NCBI RefSeq assembly: GCF_029223185.1
Contig: NZ_JARHUG010000013.1
Coordinates: 79,677 to 143,676, forward strand
DNA: 64,000 nucleotides
Direction of reading: 5' to 3'
Source: Aliiglaciecola sp. CAU 1673
GTDB lineage: Bacteria; Pseudomonadota; Gammaproteobacteria; Enterobacterales; Alteromonadaceae
The notes under the pieces are model-generated. The model worked only from the letters and a program-made list of their open reading frames with translations, ran no database searches and was not told where the DNA came from. How positions within the stretch are numbered: position 1 is the first letter of the stretch; the number at the start of each line of letters is the position of its first letter. Positions 9,384 to 18,159 of this stretch are shown in pieces. The position numbers were made by a program, and so were the translations under genes.

Positions 9384-10294
9384 GGCATAACCTTGAAGTA
9401 GTGATCGACCAGTAAGAATACAAACAGCAGCATTAAGTGCAGGATAGAAAATTTGAACGTTTGCATGGCGGTATCCGGTTTAGGCGCATACTTGAGTTTC
9501 AAGGCAAAGTAGAGGAATACCGCATTCAACAACGAAGAGCCCAGCAGATAGATGATGCCGGTCATACCAACCAAATAAGGCAACAGGCAAACCACGCCCA
9601 ACATCAAGGTATACAGCAGAACAGACACCTTGGTGTACTCAACACCATGGGTTACCGGCAACATCGGGATTTTGGCTTTGGCATAGTCCTTTTCCCTGTG
9701 AATGGCCAGCGCCCAGAAATGTGGAGGCGTCCAGGTATAGATAATCAGCACCAATAACAGCGCATGGGGATGCACTTCTCCGGTAATGGCGGTCCAACCA
9801 AGCAACGGCGGCGCGGCCCCTGCCAGCCCACCAATAACGATGTTTTGTGGTGTCGCCCGTTTCAGATACAGCGTATAGATAACCGCATAGCCCACTAAGC
9901 TTGCCAAAGTTAATAAAGCGGTAAGCTGATTCACTGCCAGCAACAGGACCACAAAGCCCACCAACGCGAGTAAAAAAGCAAAAGTAAGCGCTCGCTGCGG
10001 ACTTACCTTGCCTTTGGGTAAGGGACGATTAAAGGTCCGGGCCATCTGTGCGTCGATTCTTCTATCCAGCACATGGTTAATTACGGCAGCCGATGAAGAC
10101 AGCGCACCGATACCAAACAGCCCAGCCATCACAGGTACCCAAGGCATTGCGCCCGGCACTGACAAACACATACCGACCAGGGCCGTCAGGAGCAACAATA
10201 AGACCACATTAGGCTTGGTCATTTCGTAATAGTCACGCCAACCAGCAGAAACGGGCATTTCTTTGGGATGAGTCGCACTGATGGATTTGTTCAT
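9380..10294 (-). CDS. cyoE: Protoheme IX farnesyltransferase (heme O synthase)
   Basis: This integral membrane prenyltransferase attaches a farnesyl group to heme B to form heme O, the precursor of heme A. The 304-residue protein has about nine transmembrane segments and the diphosphate-binding motif [20 protein letters not shown], ending in the conserved TxxRPL-like turn. [15 protein letters not shown] is also typical. A TTTAGGAG ribosome binding site precedes its ATG. It sits 8 bp after ctaA, which uses its product, and overlaps sco. ctaB is an equivalent name. Confidence 0.95.
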   Translation of the reverse strand: MNKSISATHPKEMPVSAGWRDYYEMTKPNVVLLLLLTALVGMCLSVPGAMPWVPVMAGLFGIGALSSSAAVINHVLDRRIDAQMARTFNRPLPKGKVSPQRALTFAFLLALVGFVVLLLAVNQLTALLTLASLVGYAVIYTLYLKRATPQNIVIGGLAGAAPPLLGWTAITGEVHPHALLLVLIIYTWTPPHFWALAIHREKDYAKAKIPMLPVTHGVEYTKVSVLLYTLMLGVVCLLPYLVGMTGIIYLLGSSLLNAVFLYFALKLKYAPKPDTAMQTFKFSILHLMLLFVFLLVDHYFKVMP

Positions 10295-10302
10295 AGGGAC
10301 TC

Positions 10303-11280
10303 CTAAATTTTCCTGAACAGACTGTAATTGATCATGACCAATACCAGTAATAAGAGAGCTGCAACGGCATTGTGTGCCACTGCAACGGCCAGCGGCAGGC
10401 TAAATAGTACATTGGCCACGCCCAAAGAAACCTGGGTGGTTAACACCACCAGCAGTAGTACCGAGAGATTACGCAGTAATGGGGCTGCAGCGGTGCTATA
10501 CAGTCGCAAGGCGAGCCAAGCAAGATAAGCAAAAGTAATGAGTGCCCCAATACGATGCACAATATGCATGGTCATTCGCTCGTCGTAGTCGTGGGTGCCA
10601 AACTCATAACTGTTGGCTTCTACTAAGCTAAACGCACCGGCAAAATCCAATCTATCTGACCAGCCCGTCTGACATAACGGCAACTCTGTGCAGGCCAGCG
10701 CGGCATAGTTAGCAGAAACCCATCCTCCGAGGGCAATTTGCCCCACCAATATAAAGACGCCAACCAGCGCAAAGCGACAGAAGCGACGCAATCTGATATC
10801 CCCTCCGGGGATGCGGTAAGGGGTAAGTCGCAGGTAGAGCAAAAATAAGCAGGCAAGGATACTAAAGCCACCTAACAAGTGGCCCATGACCACCAGCGGC
10901 ATCAGATTCATAGTGACGGTCCACATGCCGAGAGCGGCCTGAAAGATGACCAGCAACAATAAGAATAGCGGTAGTTTGAGTGGCCGTGGGGCTACCGTTT
11001 TTTTCAGGCTCAGAAGGGCAATTACCAGAATGACCAAACCCAATGTGCCGGCGAAATAGCGGTGGATCATTTCGTTCCAGGCTTTATGCGCTTCCAAGGG
11101 ACGCTCGGGAAAGGCTTCTTGCGCCTGAGCAATATGATGATCCTGCTTGGGCACAGATAAAAACCCATAGCAACCGGGCCAATCAGGACACCCTAATCCG
11201 GCATCGGTCAGCCTGGTATATGCTCCCAACATAATGACGACTAACGCCAACACCAGCGCCGAAAGCACCAACTTTCTCAT
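10303..11280 (-). CDS. ctaA: Heme A synthase (COX15/CtaA family)
   Basis: CtaA oxidises the C8 methyl of heme O to a formyl group, yielding heme A for cytochrome aa3-type oxidases. The 325-residue protein has eight transmembrane segments and the family sequences [20 protein letters not shown] near the N-terminus, [13 protein letters not shown] with a heme-ligand His, and a second-half copy including [23 protein letters not shown] lies just upstream of the ATG. Gap to the upstream CxxxC-protein gene is 10 bp, so it belongs to the same assembly operon. Confidence 0.95.
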   Translation of the reverse strand: MRKLVLSALVLALVVIMLGAYTRLTDAGLGCPDWPGCYGFLSVPKQDHHIAQAQEAFPERPLEAHKAWNEMIHRYFAGTLGLVILVIALLSLKKTVAPRPLKLPLFLLLLVIFQAALGMWTVTMNLMPLVVMGHLLGGFSILACLFLLYLRLTPYRIPGGDIRLRRFCRFALVGVFILVGQIALGGWVSANYAALACTELPLCQTGWSDRLDFAGAFSLVEANSYEFGTHDYDERMTMHIVHRIGALITFAYLAWLALRLYSTAAAPLLRNLSVLLLVVLTTQVSLGVANVLFSLPLAVAVAHNAVAALLLLVLVMINYSLFRKI

Positions 11281-11290
11281 AGCCTTTCCC

Positions 11291-11848
11291 TTAACCGATA
11301 CGCGACAGCTTTAACAATTTCCTTAAGTCGGCCAGTATGTCTCTGCTGCCAAGCACCGCATTTTGTTGTTCTTGTTCGAGGGGATAACGCAAGATCACAT
11401 TTCCCAAAGTATCGGATAGAAAAATACCATTAGCGCCAGCATCTTTAAACACTTCATTAACATTCTGGGTATCGGACTTCTGAATATGAACGTGAGGCAG
11501 TTGCGCAAGCTTAGACTGAATAGTCGTATCACTCTCTGCAGTAACAACAGCCACAGCTTCAGCCCTGTCCTGCTCCTTGCCTAGAGCCTGCCAGACCTGA
11601 TGAATGCTAAATAGGGCGTTTTCACAATCACTACCACAGTTAACTGGCACCACATAGAGTAAGCGCCATTTTGGTGGTGTAGGCAATCCCAAACTTGCCA
11701 ACGAGAGAGCTGGGTCGAGTAATTGACCTTTATTGGTTGCACCGCGGTTAAACCATTCCATTTCCAGGGCTAGTTTGGCCAGCAGTACCGGCACAACAAA
11801 AACCACCAGTAACACTATCAATGTTCGTTTATTGGCGATGGCAGACAT
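11291..11848 (-). CDS. Membrane-anchored CxxxC thioredoxin-like protein of the oxidase locus
   Basis: This 185-residue protein is conserved by position in oxidase loci of marine gammaproteobacteria but has no named function. It has one membrane segment (residues 8-27) followed by a periplasmic domain with Cys71 and Cys75 in the pattern CGSDC, spaced like the copper-binding CxxxC of SCO proteins. No obvious third His ligand is placed as in SCO. The ATG at 11848 has GGAGAG about 7 nt upstream and nearly abuts the surf1 stop at 11850. Copper handling or disulfide chemistry during oxidase assembly is an inference from motif and neighbours. Confidence 0.75.
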   Translation of the reverse strand: MSAIANKRTLIVLLVVFVVPVLLAKLALEMEWFNRGATNKGQLLDPALSLASLGLPTPPKWRLLYVVPVNCGSDCENALFSIHQVWQALGKEQDRAEAVAVVTAESDTTIQSKLAQLPHVHIQKSDTQNVNEVFKDAGANGIFLSDTLGNVILRYPLEQEQQNAVLGSRDILADLRKLLKLSRIG

Positions 11849-11849
11849 A

Positions 11850-12563
11850 TTATTTCTCTCCATTTCGTTTGCGTAGTGCCAGCACATAAATCAGCAGGCA
11901 GGCAACTGCCAAACCAAACCACTGTAAAGCGTAAGCCAAATGCTTTTGCGCCGGCATCACCACCGGCCGCCAGTTGTTCTCAAGCCCCAGGCTTTGTGTG
12001 TCACCCAACTGCATCATAAAAGGCATCAAAGGCTCGTTCCATAGCTTTTCCATCAAAGCAATATCCGGCTGTTGCAGGCGCAGAGGCCAACTCTGGTTAT
12101 TGTCCAGCATTTCCCGCACCAATGGATTATCGCTTGGGATAGTCACCACACCTTCAAATACTTTTTTTTCCGCTGGAAGAACTATCTGAGGCAGCAATTC
12201 TCGACGCGACTCTGCAGGCACCCAGCCTAGATTTACCGCCAAATTCCCCTGCTCGGTCCGCAGCAGGGCTAACACTTCATAACCTACCTGACCATTCATG
12301 ATCCGGTTGTCCCAAAGTAAGGGACGGTCTGTATCGATACTACCTGTGACCTGCAGTGGAAAATCCCGGACATCGCCTTGCATTCTGTTAATATCTTGTA
12401 AATCCAGGGCGGGCTGTCCTTGTCTTGCTGCCAGTTGCTCGGCTCGTAGCTGCTTTTGCTCGGCACGTTCAAGCTGCCACCACCCCAGACGCAACAATAC
12501 CCCTACTGCGAAGATGACGATCAGCGTGGGTAGAAGTGGATACCTGTTGTGGATTGATTGCAT
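11850..12563 (-). CDS. SURF1 family cytochrome oxidase assembly protein
   Basis: SURF1 proteins help insert heme A into oxidase subunit I. This 237-residue protein has the standard design: a transmembrane segment at each end (about 11-28 and 212-230) around a periplasmic domain. Family sequences include LGWWQLERAEQK, LLWDNRIMNGQVGYEVL, VNLGWVPAE and the closing HLAYALQWFGLA. It heads the assembly run surf1-CxxxC-ctaA-cyoE-sco. Its ATG is only 20 bp from the divergent DUF2909 gene, so its promoter must lie within that gene. Confidence 0.93.
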   Translation of the reverse strand: MQSIHNRYPLLPTLIVIFAVGVLLRLGWWQLERAEQKQLRAEQLAARQGQPALDLQDINRMQGDVRDFPLQVTGSIDTDRPLLWDNRIMNGQVGYEVLALLRTEQGNLAVNLGWVPAESRRELLPQIVLPAEKKVFEGVVTIPSDNPLVREMLDNNQSWPLRLQQPDIALMEKLWNEPLMPFMMQLGDTQSLGLENNWRPVVMPAQKHLAYALQWFGLAVACLLIYVLALRKRNGEK

Positions 12564-12583
12564 TTTAAACGGGAGTACTACCG

Positions 12584-12793
12584 GTGATTTTCAAGATTAT
12601 TATTGTCGCCCTGCTGTTTTTTATGATTTTTAACTTGTTCCGCGCCATGGTCATTATGATTCAGAACAAGCCTGGGCAACCCTCTATGACTCGCTATATC
12701 GGTCGACGTGTTTTTACCTCTGCATTGATTATCTTGCTACTGTTAGTGGCCATGGCACTGGGCTGGATCACGCCAAATCCCCGCCCCTATTAA
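12584..12793 (+). CDS. DUF2909 family twin-transmembrane protein
   Basis: This 69-residue protein has two hydrophobic segments (residues 3-25 and 46-63) joined by a basic loop with MTRYIGRRV. It matches the DUF2909 (twin transmembrane) family, commonly found beside oxidase assembly genes in marine gammaproteobacteria. The start is a GTG at 12584 with GGGAG upstream. It is the only plus-strand gene inside the oxidase locus, squeezed between surf1 and coxC. A role in oxidase assembly is inferred from this position only. Confidence 0.8.
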   Translation: MIFKIIIVALLFFMIFNLFRAMVIMIQNKPGQPSMTRYIGRRVFTSALIILLLLVAMALGWITPNPRPY

Positions 12794-12807
12794 TCAATAG
12801 GGACGGG
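12780..12807. terminator. Hairpin between convergent DUF2909 and coxC genes
   Basis: Arms CCCGCCCCTATT and AATAGGGACGGG pair at 11 of 12 positions around a 4-nt loop. The hairpin covers the DUF2909 stop and lies 9 bp from the coxC stop, so it could end transcription from both sides. Neither side has a clear T run, so intrinsic termination is uncertain. Confidence 0.45.
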
Positions 12808-12815
12808 ATATCCGC

Positions 12816-13697
12816 TTAAAGTATGTAGACAAAAACAAACAACAGCACCCAGACCACATCCACAAAGTGCCAGTACCAGCTGGCAGCCTGGAAGGCAAAC
12901 TGGTTCTGTGGACTGAAGTGCCCCTTCAACACCCTGAAAAACATGATGATCAATAGCAATGTTCCTAGGGTGACATGCAGTCCGTGGAACCCTGTCAGCA
13001 TAAAGAAGGTATTACCATAAACGCCCGACTGCAGGGTTAAACCCATCTCACGATAAGCATGTACGTATTCTTCCACCTGCAATCCTAAGAAGCACAAACC
13101 CAGCAAGATCGTCAGTCCAAGCATAAGTTTCAGTCTGCCACGCTTGTTTTCTTCAAGAGCGACATGCGCAAAATGTGCGGTAACCGAGGACGTCAGAAGT
13201 ATAATGGTGTTCGCCAGCGGTAAACCAAACCAGCCCATGGCTGTGGTGGTGGTGCCATCAGGTGTTTTTACCAGTGGCCAGATTGCCTCAAAACCAGGCC
13301 ACAAAACTTCTGCGGTCATGGCATTATTAGACGCTCCACCTAACCACGGCACGGCGATAACACGCGCGTAAAACAGCGCACCGAAAAAGGCTGCGAAGAA
13401 CATCACTTCGGAGAAGATAAACCAGCTCATCCCCTGGCGATACGAACGACCTAACTGCTCACTGTGCATGCCAGACATAGATTCATCTATTTGGTTTTTA
13501 AACCAGCCAATTAGCATGTAGAACAGCACTACAAGTCCTGCCAGCAGTATCCAGCCGCCGAACCCTTCCTTGCCCTTGGTCGTTTCTATGACAAAGTTGC
13601 CTGCGCCCACCGCAATCAGAAACAAGGCCACCGCCCCCACGAAAGGCCAGGGACTTTGCGCCGGTACATAGTATTTTTGATACTGTTGCTCTGACAT
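12816..13697 (-). CDS. coxC: Cytochrome c oxidase subunit III
   Basis: Subunit III stabilises the proton-pumping core of aa3-type oxidases. The 293-residue protein has seven transmembrane segments and typical sequences: SEVMFFAAFFGALFYARV, LLTSSVTAHFAHVALEEN, GFHGLHVTLGTLLL and the final WHFVDVVWVLLFVFVYIL. The ATG at 13697 (MSEQQYQKYY) has GGAGAG upstream; the 15 extra codons of the longer frame are unlike the family. It follows ctaG with a 47-bp gap. coxC and ctaE are both used as names. Confidence 0.95.
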   Translation of the reverse strand: MSEQQYQKYYVPAQSPWPFVGAVALFLIAVGAGNFVIETTKGKEGFGGWILLAGLVVLFYMLIGWFKNQIDESMSGMHSEQLGRSYRQGMSWFIFSEVMFFAAFFGALFYARVIAVPWLGGASNNAMTAEVLWPGFEAIWPLVKTPDGTTTTAMGWFGLPLANTIILLTSSVTAHFAHVALEENKRGRLKLMLGLTILLGLCFLGLQVEEYVHAYREMGLTLQSGVYGNTFFMLTGFHGLHVTLGTLLLIIMFFRVLKGHFSPQNQFAFQAASWYWHFVDVVWVLLFVFVYIL

Positions 13698-13744
13698 GTC
13701 GCTCTCCGTTTGAATGCTTCCAACACCGCCTTGGGCGGGCACTA

Positions 13745-14302
13745 TTACTTATTGTTCATCGCCACTTCGCTGGAGGTGGCTGTTACGTCATACAAGGTGT
13801 AGGACAGAGTGAAAAAGTGGATATCCTCTGGTAGCTGAGGATCGACGTAAAACTTCATCGGCATCAGTGCCTCCTGCCCCGCCAGCAAAGGTTGCTGGTT
13901 GAAACAGAAGCACTCCGTCTTGTTCAGGTAAAGGGCAGCCGTACCGGGTGATACCGATGGAATGGCCTGACCAATAATGTCGCGGCTACTAGGGTTACGG
14001 ACATAAAAATCTACCTGTGCCATTTCACCAGGGTGTACTTTGACCCGCTTGGTTTGGGCCTCAAACTCCCAGGGCATTCCCGAATTGGTGCGGGTGATAA
14101 ATTCCACCGTCACCAGGCGACTTTCATCCACCGTCACAAAGTCATACGAGGCCGCAGTATTCCGTGTTTTGCCATTAATGCCGGTGATATCGCAAAACAC
14201 GTCATATAGCGGCACCAGGGCAAAACCAAAGCCAAACATGCCTACCACTATCGCAGCAAGGCGAAGCACCAGGGCTTTGTTGTTCTTGGTCTGCCCGTTC
14301 AT
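13745..14302 (-). CDS. ctaG: Cytochrome c oxidase assembly protein CtaG (Cox11 family)
   Basis: CtaG delivers copper to the CuB centre of subunit I. This 185-residue protein has one membrane anchor (residues 12-33), a conserved Cys37 just after it, and a periplasmic beta-sandwich with the copper motif CFCF (Cys131, Cys133) in NKTECFCFNQQPL. The C-terminal FYVDPQLP and TLSYTLYDV segments are conserved. It lies four bases after ctaD, indicating co-expression with its client subunit. Confidence 0.95.
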   Translation of the reverse strand: MNGQTKNNKALVLRLAAIVVGMFGFGFALVPLYDVFCDITGINGKTRNTAASYDFVTVDESRLVTVEFITRTNSGMPWEFEAQTKRVKVHPGEMAQVDFYVRNPSSRDIIGQAIPSVSPGTAALYLNKTECFCFNQQPLLAGQEALMPMKFYVDPQLPEDIHFFTLSYTLYDVTATSSEVAMNNK

Positions 14303-14306
14303 GGCG

Positions 14307-15896
14307 TTACTTCACTACCGGAGGCGTTTCAAAAGTGTGATAAGGAGCTGGTGAAGGGATCTCCCACTCCAGACCTTCTGCCCCATCCCAGACCTTGTCT
14401 GACACTGGCTCGCCTTCTTTGCGACAAGCCTTTAACAGCAGTGCGAGGAAGATGAACTGTGACAAACCAAAGGCAAATCCGCCAATACTGATCCATTGGT
14501 TAAAATCAGCAAACTGCAAAGAGTAGTCGGGTATTCGTCTTGGCATACCGGCCAGGCCGACAAAGTGCATAGGGAAAAACAGTACGTTGACGGAAATCAG
14601 TGAGCACCAGAAATGCCACTTGGCCAGCGTTTCGTCATACATTTTGCCGGTCCACTTGGGCAGCCAGTAGTACACCGCCGCCATGATGGAGAATACGGCA
14701 CCAGTCACCAGCACGTAGTGAAAGTGAGCCACCACAAAGTAGGTGTCATGATATTGGAAGTCCACCGGTGTGATAGCCAGCATCAGGCCAGAGAAGCCGC
14801 CTAAGGTGAAAAGTACAATAAAGGCCAGGGCAAACAGCATAGGTACTTCAAAGCTGATAGCCCCCCGCCACATGGTAGCTACCCAGTTAAAGACCTTTAC
14901 CCCTGTGGGTACAGAAATCAGCATGGTCGCAAACATAAAGAACATTTCAGCGAACAAGGGCATGCCAGTGGTAAACATATGGTGCGCCCATACGATGAAG
15001 GACAGCAGGGCAATAGAGGTTGTGGCATAGACCATGGACGAATAGCCGAACAGCGGCTTTCTGGAAAAAGTCGGAACGATCTGCGAAATGATGCCAAAAG
15101 CGGGCAGGATCATGATGTAAACCTCGGGATGACCGAAGAACCAGAAAATATGCTGGAACATCACCGGATCTCCGCCACCGGCCGCATCAAAGAAACTGGT
15201 GCCGAAAAACTTATCGGTCAATACCATGGTGACTGCGCCCGCTAGCACAGGCATCACAGCGATTAGCAGAAAAGCTGTAATCAACCAAGTCCATACGAAC
15301 AGCGGCATTTTCATCCAGGTCATACCAGGCGCACGCATATTGAAAATGGTCACTATCACGTTGATGGCGCCCATGATGGACGACGCACCCATGATATGCA
15401 CAGAGAAAACAAACAGGGCCGTGCTGTCATTGCTGTAAGTGGTGGACAGGGGTGCATAGAAGGTCCAGCCAAAGTTAGGGCCACCGCCTTCCAGGAACAA
15501 TGAAGACAGCAGAATCAGAAAGGCAAAGGGTAGGATCCAGAAACTCCAGTTGTTCATGCGCGGCAGAGCCATATCCGGAGCACCTATCATCAGCGGCACC
15601 ATCCAGTTGGCCAGGCCGGTAAAGGCCGGCATTACGGCACCAAATACCATTATCAAACCATGCACTGTGGTCATCTGGTTAAAGAAGTTTGGGTCCACAA
15701 TCTGCAGGCCGGGCTGGAACAACTCTGCGCGAATAACCATGGCCATGGCGCCACCAATCAGGAACATGATGAAGGCGAACCACAGGTAGAGGGTGCCTAT
15801 GTCCTTATGGTTGGTGGTATAAAGCCAACGCTTAATACCCGATGGTTTGTGGTCATGATGGTCATCATGATGCAAATCGTCAGCAACTGTACTCAT
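14307..15896 (-). CDS. ctaD: Cytochrome c oxidase subunit I (heme a, heme a3-CuB)
   Basis: This is the catalytic subunit that reduces oxygen and pumps protons. The 529-residue protein has twelve transmembrane segments. [17 protein letters not shown] carries the low-spin heme a His; [18 protein letters not shown] holds the cross-linked CuB His-Tyr pair; [13 protein letters not shown] has the other CuB histidines; and [14 protein letters not shown] carries the heme a3 and heme a ligands. The N-terminal His-Asp-rich stretch ([11 protein letters not shown]) is unusual but before the fold. AGGAG lies 7 nt before the ATG. It follows coxB by 10 bp. coxA is an equivalent name. Confidence 0.97.
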   Translation of the reverse strand: MSTVADDLHHDDHHDHKPSGIKRWLYTTNHKDIGTLYLWFAFIMFLIGGAMAMVIRAELFQPGLQIVDPNFFNQMTTVHGLIMVFGAVMPAFTGLANWMVPLMIGAPDMALPRMNNWSFWILPFAFLILLSSLFLEGGGPNFGWTFYAPLSTTYSNDSTALFVFSVHIMGASSIMGAINVIVTIFNMRAPGMTWMKMPLFVWTWLITAFLLIAVMPVLAGAVTMVLTDKFFGTSFFDAAGGGDPVMFQHIFWFFGHPEVYIMILPAFGIISQIVPTFSRKPLFGYSSMVYATTSIALLSFIVWAHHMFTTGMPLFAEMFFMFATMLISVPTGVKVFNWVATMWRGAISFEVPMLFALAFIVLFTLGGFSGLMLAITPVDFQYHDTYFVVAHFHYVLVTGAVFSIMAAVYYWLPKWTGKMYDETLAKWHFWCSLISVNVLFFPMHFVGLAGMPRRIPDYSLQFADFNQWISIGGFAFGLSQFIFLALLLKACRKEGEPVSDKVWDGAEGLEWEIPSPAPYHTFETPPVVK

Positions 15897-15906
15897 CGCA
15901 ATTCTC

Positions 15907-17052
15907 CTATTTACCCGTCATGACAGCGTTAACGTCTTTGGCCTGTACTGTCTCGCCCGTGTTGTTACCCCAAGCATTTCTTTCGTAAGTGATCACCGCG
16001 GCCAGTTCTTTAAGACTTAGCTGCTTACCAAAAGCTTGCATGGCCGTGCCGGAAACGCCATTGACCACAATGTCGATATGTTTGGGCATATCCGTCAACG
16101 CAATCTTGCTGCCCTTGAGCGCCGGGAAGACACCAGGCAGGCCTTCGCCATTGGGCATATGGCAGGCGGCGCAAGCAGACTGATAGACTTTTTCGCCCAC
16201 GCTCATCAACTCTCCCATATCCATGTTCATGGCTAACAGCTTCTGCTCTTCTTCCTTCGCTCTACGCTGAGCCGCAGCTTGATCTGCCACCCAGGCATTG
16301 TATTCTGCAGGCTCCTTGGCAATGACCACCACCGGCATAAAGCCATGGTCTTTACCGCACAACTCTGCACATTGACCACGGTAGATTCCAGGTTCGTTAA
16401 CCTTAGTCCAGGCTTCGTTAATAAAGCCGGGGTTCGCATCTTTCTTCACTGCAAAATCCGGAACCCACCAGGAGTGAATCACATCATCAGAGGTGATCAG
16501 GAAACGGACTTTCTTGTCGGTGGGAATCACCAATGGGCGGTCAACTTCGAGAAGATAATTGCGGCCTTTTTCATACTTTCCCCCGATCTGCTCCGGACGG
16601 GTGGCCAGCAGTGAATAATACTCGAGGTCATTGTCCATGTACTTGTAGTGCCATTTCCATTGGGAGCCTGTCACCAGGATAGTAACGTCAGCTTCACTGG
16701 TATCTTCCATGGCGATCAATGTCTTGGCAGCAGGAACCGCCATAAAAATCAGGATAATAAAAGGGATGATTGTCCAGGCCACTTCCACTTTAACGCTCTC
16801 GTGGAAATGCGCGGGTTTTACCCCTTTGGATTTGCGGTGAAACACCATGGCGTAGAGCATGGCACCGAACACCACAACACCAATCGCCACACAAATGTAG
16901 AAGATGGTCATATGCAGGTCATATACCTGGGCGCTGATGTCCGTAACACCTTTGGTTAGATTCAGCTGATAAGGATCTGCGCCGGCGCTTTCGGCCAATA
17001 CACCAGCACTGCTAAACAGTGCTATGAGTGCGGATAAAGCAGCTTTGCCCAC
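15907..17052 (-). CDS. coxB: Cytochrome c oxidase subunit II with fused cytochrome c domain (caa3 type)
   Basis: Subunit II accepts electrons through its CuA centre. The 381-residue protein has a signal sequence (1-20), two membrane segments (about 46-70 and 92-112) and a cupredoxin domain with CuA ligands His193, Cys228, Cys232, His236 and Met239 in [15 protein letters not shown]-terminal cytochrome c domain has the heme motif CAACH (294-298), so the enzyme is caa3 type and has its own c-type electron entry. The start is a GTG with GAGGAG 8 nt upstream. It heads coxB-ctaD-ctaG-coxC. Confidence 0.96.
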   Translation of the reverse strand: MGKAALSALIALFSSAGVLAESAGADPYQLNLTKGVTDISAQVYDLHMTIFYICVAIGVVVFGAMLYAMVFHRKSKGVKPAHFHESVKVEVAWTIIPFIILIFMAVPAAKTLIAMEDTSEADVTILVTGSQWKWHYKYMDNDLEYYSLLATRPEQIGGKYEKGRNYLLEVDRPLVIPTDKKVRFLITSDDVIHSWWVPDFAVKKDANPGFINEAWTKVNEPGIYRGQCAELCGKDHGFMPVVVIAKEPAEYNAWVADQAAAQRRAKEEEQKLLAMNMDMGELMSVGEKVYQSACAACHMPNGEGLPGVFPALKGSKIALTDMPKHIDIVVNGVSGTAMQAFGKQLSLKELAAVITYERNAWGNNTGETVQAKDVNAVMTGK

Positions 17053-17379
17053 TTGACGTCTCCTCTGTCAGAAAGATTGGCACGTGCGGCAGAGATGGTC
17101 TGCCGAACAACGACATGGCTCTCAGGAAGTGAGAATGACATGTTTTTGTTATATTTCTGTTAATGACTGTATAAGAATTACCCAATCAAAAGGGGCGAGT
17201 CCAGCCTTTTCTGACACAAAAAACATCGACTGCTCAAGATTTGAGCGAAGGTATGTGATAAAGAATAGAAAGCTAACTTATTAATTTAGCTTGAAATTAC
17301 TGTGGGAGTGCGGGTTTGAGCAGCATATCGGAGGGAAAATGGCAGTCATTGGCTGAATTTGACTACCATCCTTTTTAAC
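17053..17379. other. Intergenic region upstream of coxB and downstream of lexA
   Basis: This 327-bp AT-rich region has no credible gene. It must hold the coxB promoter on the minus strand and the end of the lexA transcript. I saw the coxB ribosome binding site at its left edge but no convincing promoter pair and no clear terminator hairpin for lexA. Confidence 0.5.
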
Positions 17380-18006
17380 TTACATCCAGTCAGCGTTTCG
17401 GATCACGCCAACAGCGATCCCTTCAACGGCAAATGCTTGAGTGGCCAAATCAACCTTGATTGGGGCAAAAGATTCATTTTCGGCATGCAGCAAAATTTCG
17501 CGACGGCCACGGCGCTCGATACGCTTTACCGTCACATCATCTTCTACACGGGCCACCACCACCTGGCCATTCTGTACATCCACTGTCCGGTGTACAGCCA
17601 GCAAGTCGCCATCCAATATGCCGATGTCTTTCATGCTCATACCACTTACACGCAATAAAAAATCGGCCTTGGGATGAAACAAATTCGGATCGACCTGGTA
17701 GTGGGCTTCGACATTTTCCTGGGCCAGGATAGGCTCTCCCGCAGCGACCTTACCGATCAGAGGTAATCCATATTCGTCCTCATGATCATCCAGTGGCGTA
17801 TTGAGCTTTATGCCTCGGGAAGTACCTGGCAATATTTCAATTACACCTTTGCGGGCCAGCGCCTTCAAATGTTCTTCAGCAGCGTTTGCTGAACGAAAGC
17901 CAAGGCGTTGTGCAATTTCGGCTCGGGTGGGTGGCATACCTGTCTCAGACATAGTGTCTTTGATCAGTTTCAATACTTCTTCTTGCCTGGGAGTAAGTGG
18001 ACGCAT
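17380..18006 (-). CDS. lexA: LexA repressor (SOS regulator, autoprotease)
   Basis: LexA represses DNA-damage genes until RecA filaments trigger self-cleavage. The 208-residue protein has an N-terminal winged helix ([17 protein letters not shown] start; recognition helix near residues 38-52), a cleavage site Ala89-Gly90 in KVAAGEP, and the catalytic pair Ser124 (SGMSM) and Lys161 (VTVKR). All motifs are shifted by five residues from E. coli. Two SOS boxes cover its promoter, so it is autoregulated. It is divergent from plsB. Confidence 0.98.
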   Translation of the reverse strand: MRPLTPRQEEVLKLIKDTMSETGMPPTRAEIAQRLGFRSANAAEEHLKALARKGVIEILPGTSRGIKLNTPLDDHEDEYGLPLIGKVAAGEPILAQENVEAHYQVDPNLFHPKADFLLRVSGMSMKDIGILDGDLLAVHRTVDVQNGQVVVARVEDDVTVKRIERRGRREILLHAENESFAPIKVDLATQAFAVEGIAVGVIRNADWM

Positions 18007-18010
18007 AAGC

Positions 18011-18064
18011 CTGTTTTTCCATACAGTTTAACTGTTAGTATATCCAGTTGTGTGGCGATCTCAA
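18011..18064 (-). promoter_or_regulatory. lexA promoter with two SOS boxes
   Basis: Two CTG-N10-CAG LexA boxes are present: 18011-18026 (CTGTTTTTCCATACAG) and 18032-18047 (CTGTTAGTATATCCAG), five bases apart, the same spacing as at E. coli lexA. On the minus strand a -35 TTGAGA (18059-18064) and -10 TATACT (18037-18042) are separated by 16 bp. The distal box covers the -10 element, so bound LexA would block its own transcription. Confidence 0.9.
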
Positions 18065-18159
18065 CCTCTGTCACAAAAATTACTGCAACACGCCGTGCTT
18101 GGGACAAATTAATGGGCTCGTGCTATGCTTCGCGCAATTTTCCTATAGATCATAATGAC

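Noticed and set aside
14770..15789. Open frames opposite ctaD
   Set aside because: They are shadows of a strongly conserved coding sequence with biased codon use.
17908..18159. N-terminal extension of plsB
   Set aside because: It would cross the lexA promoter and overlap lexA; PlsB family members begin at the ATG at 18160.
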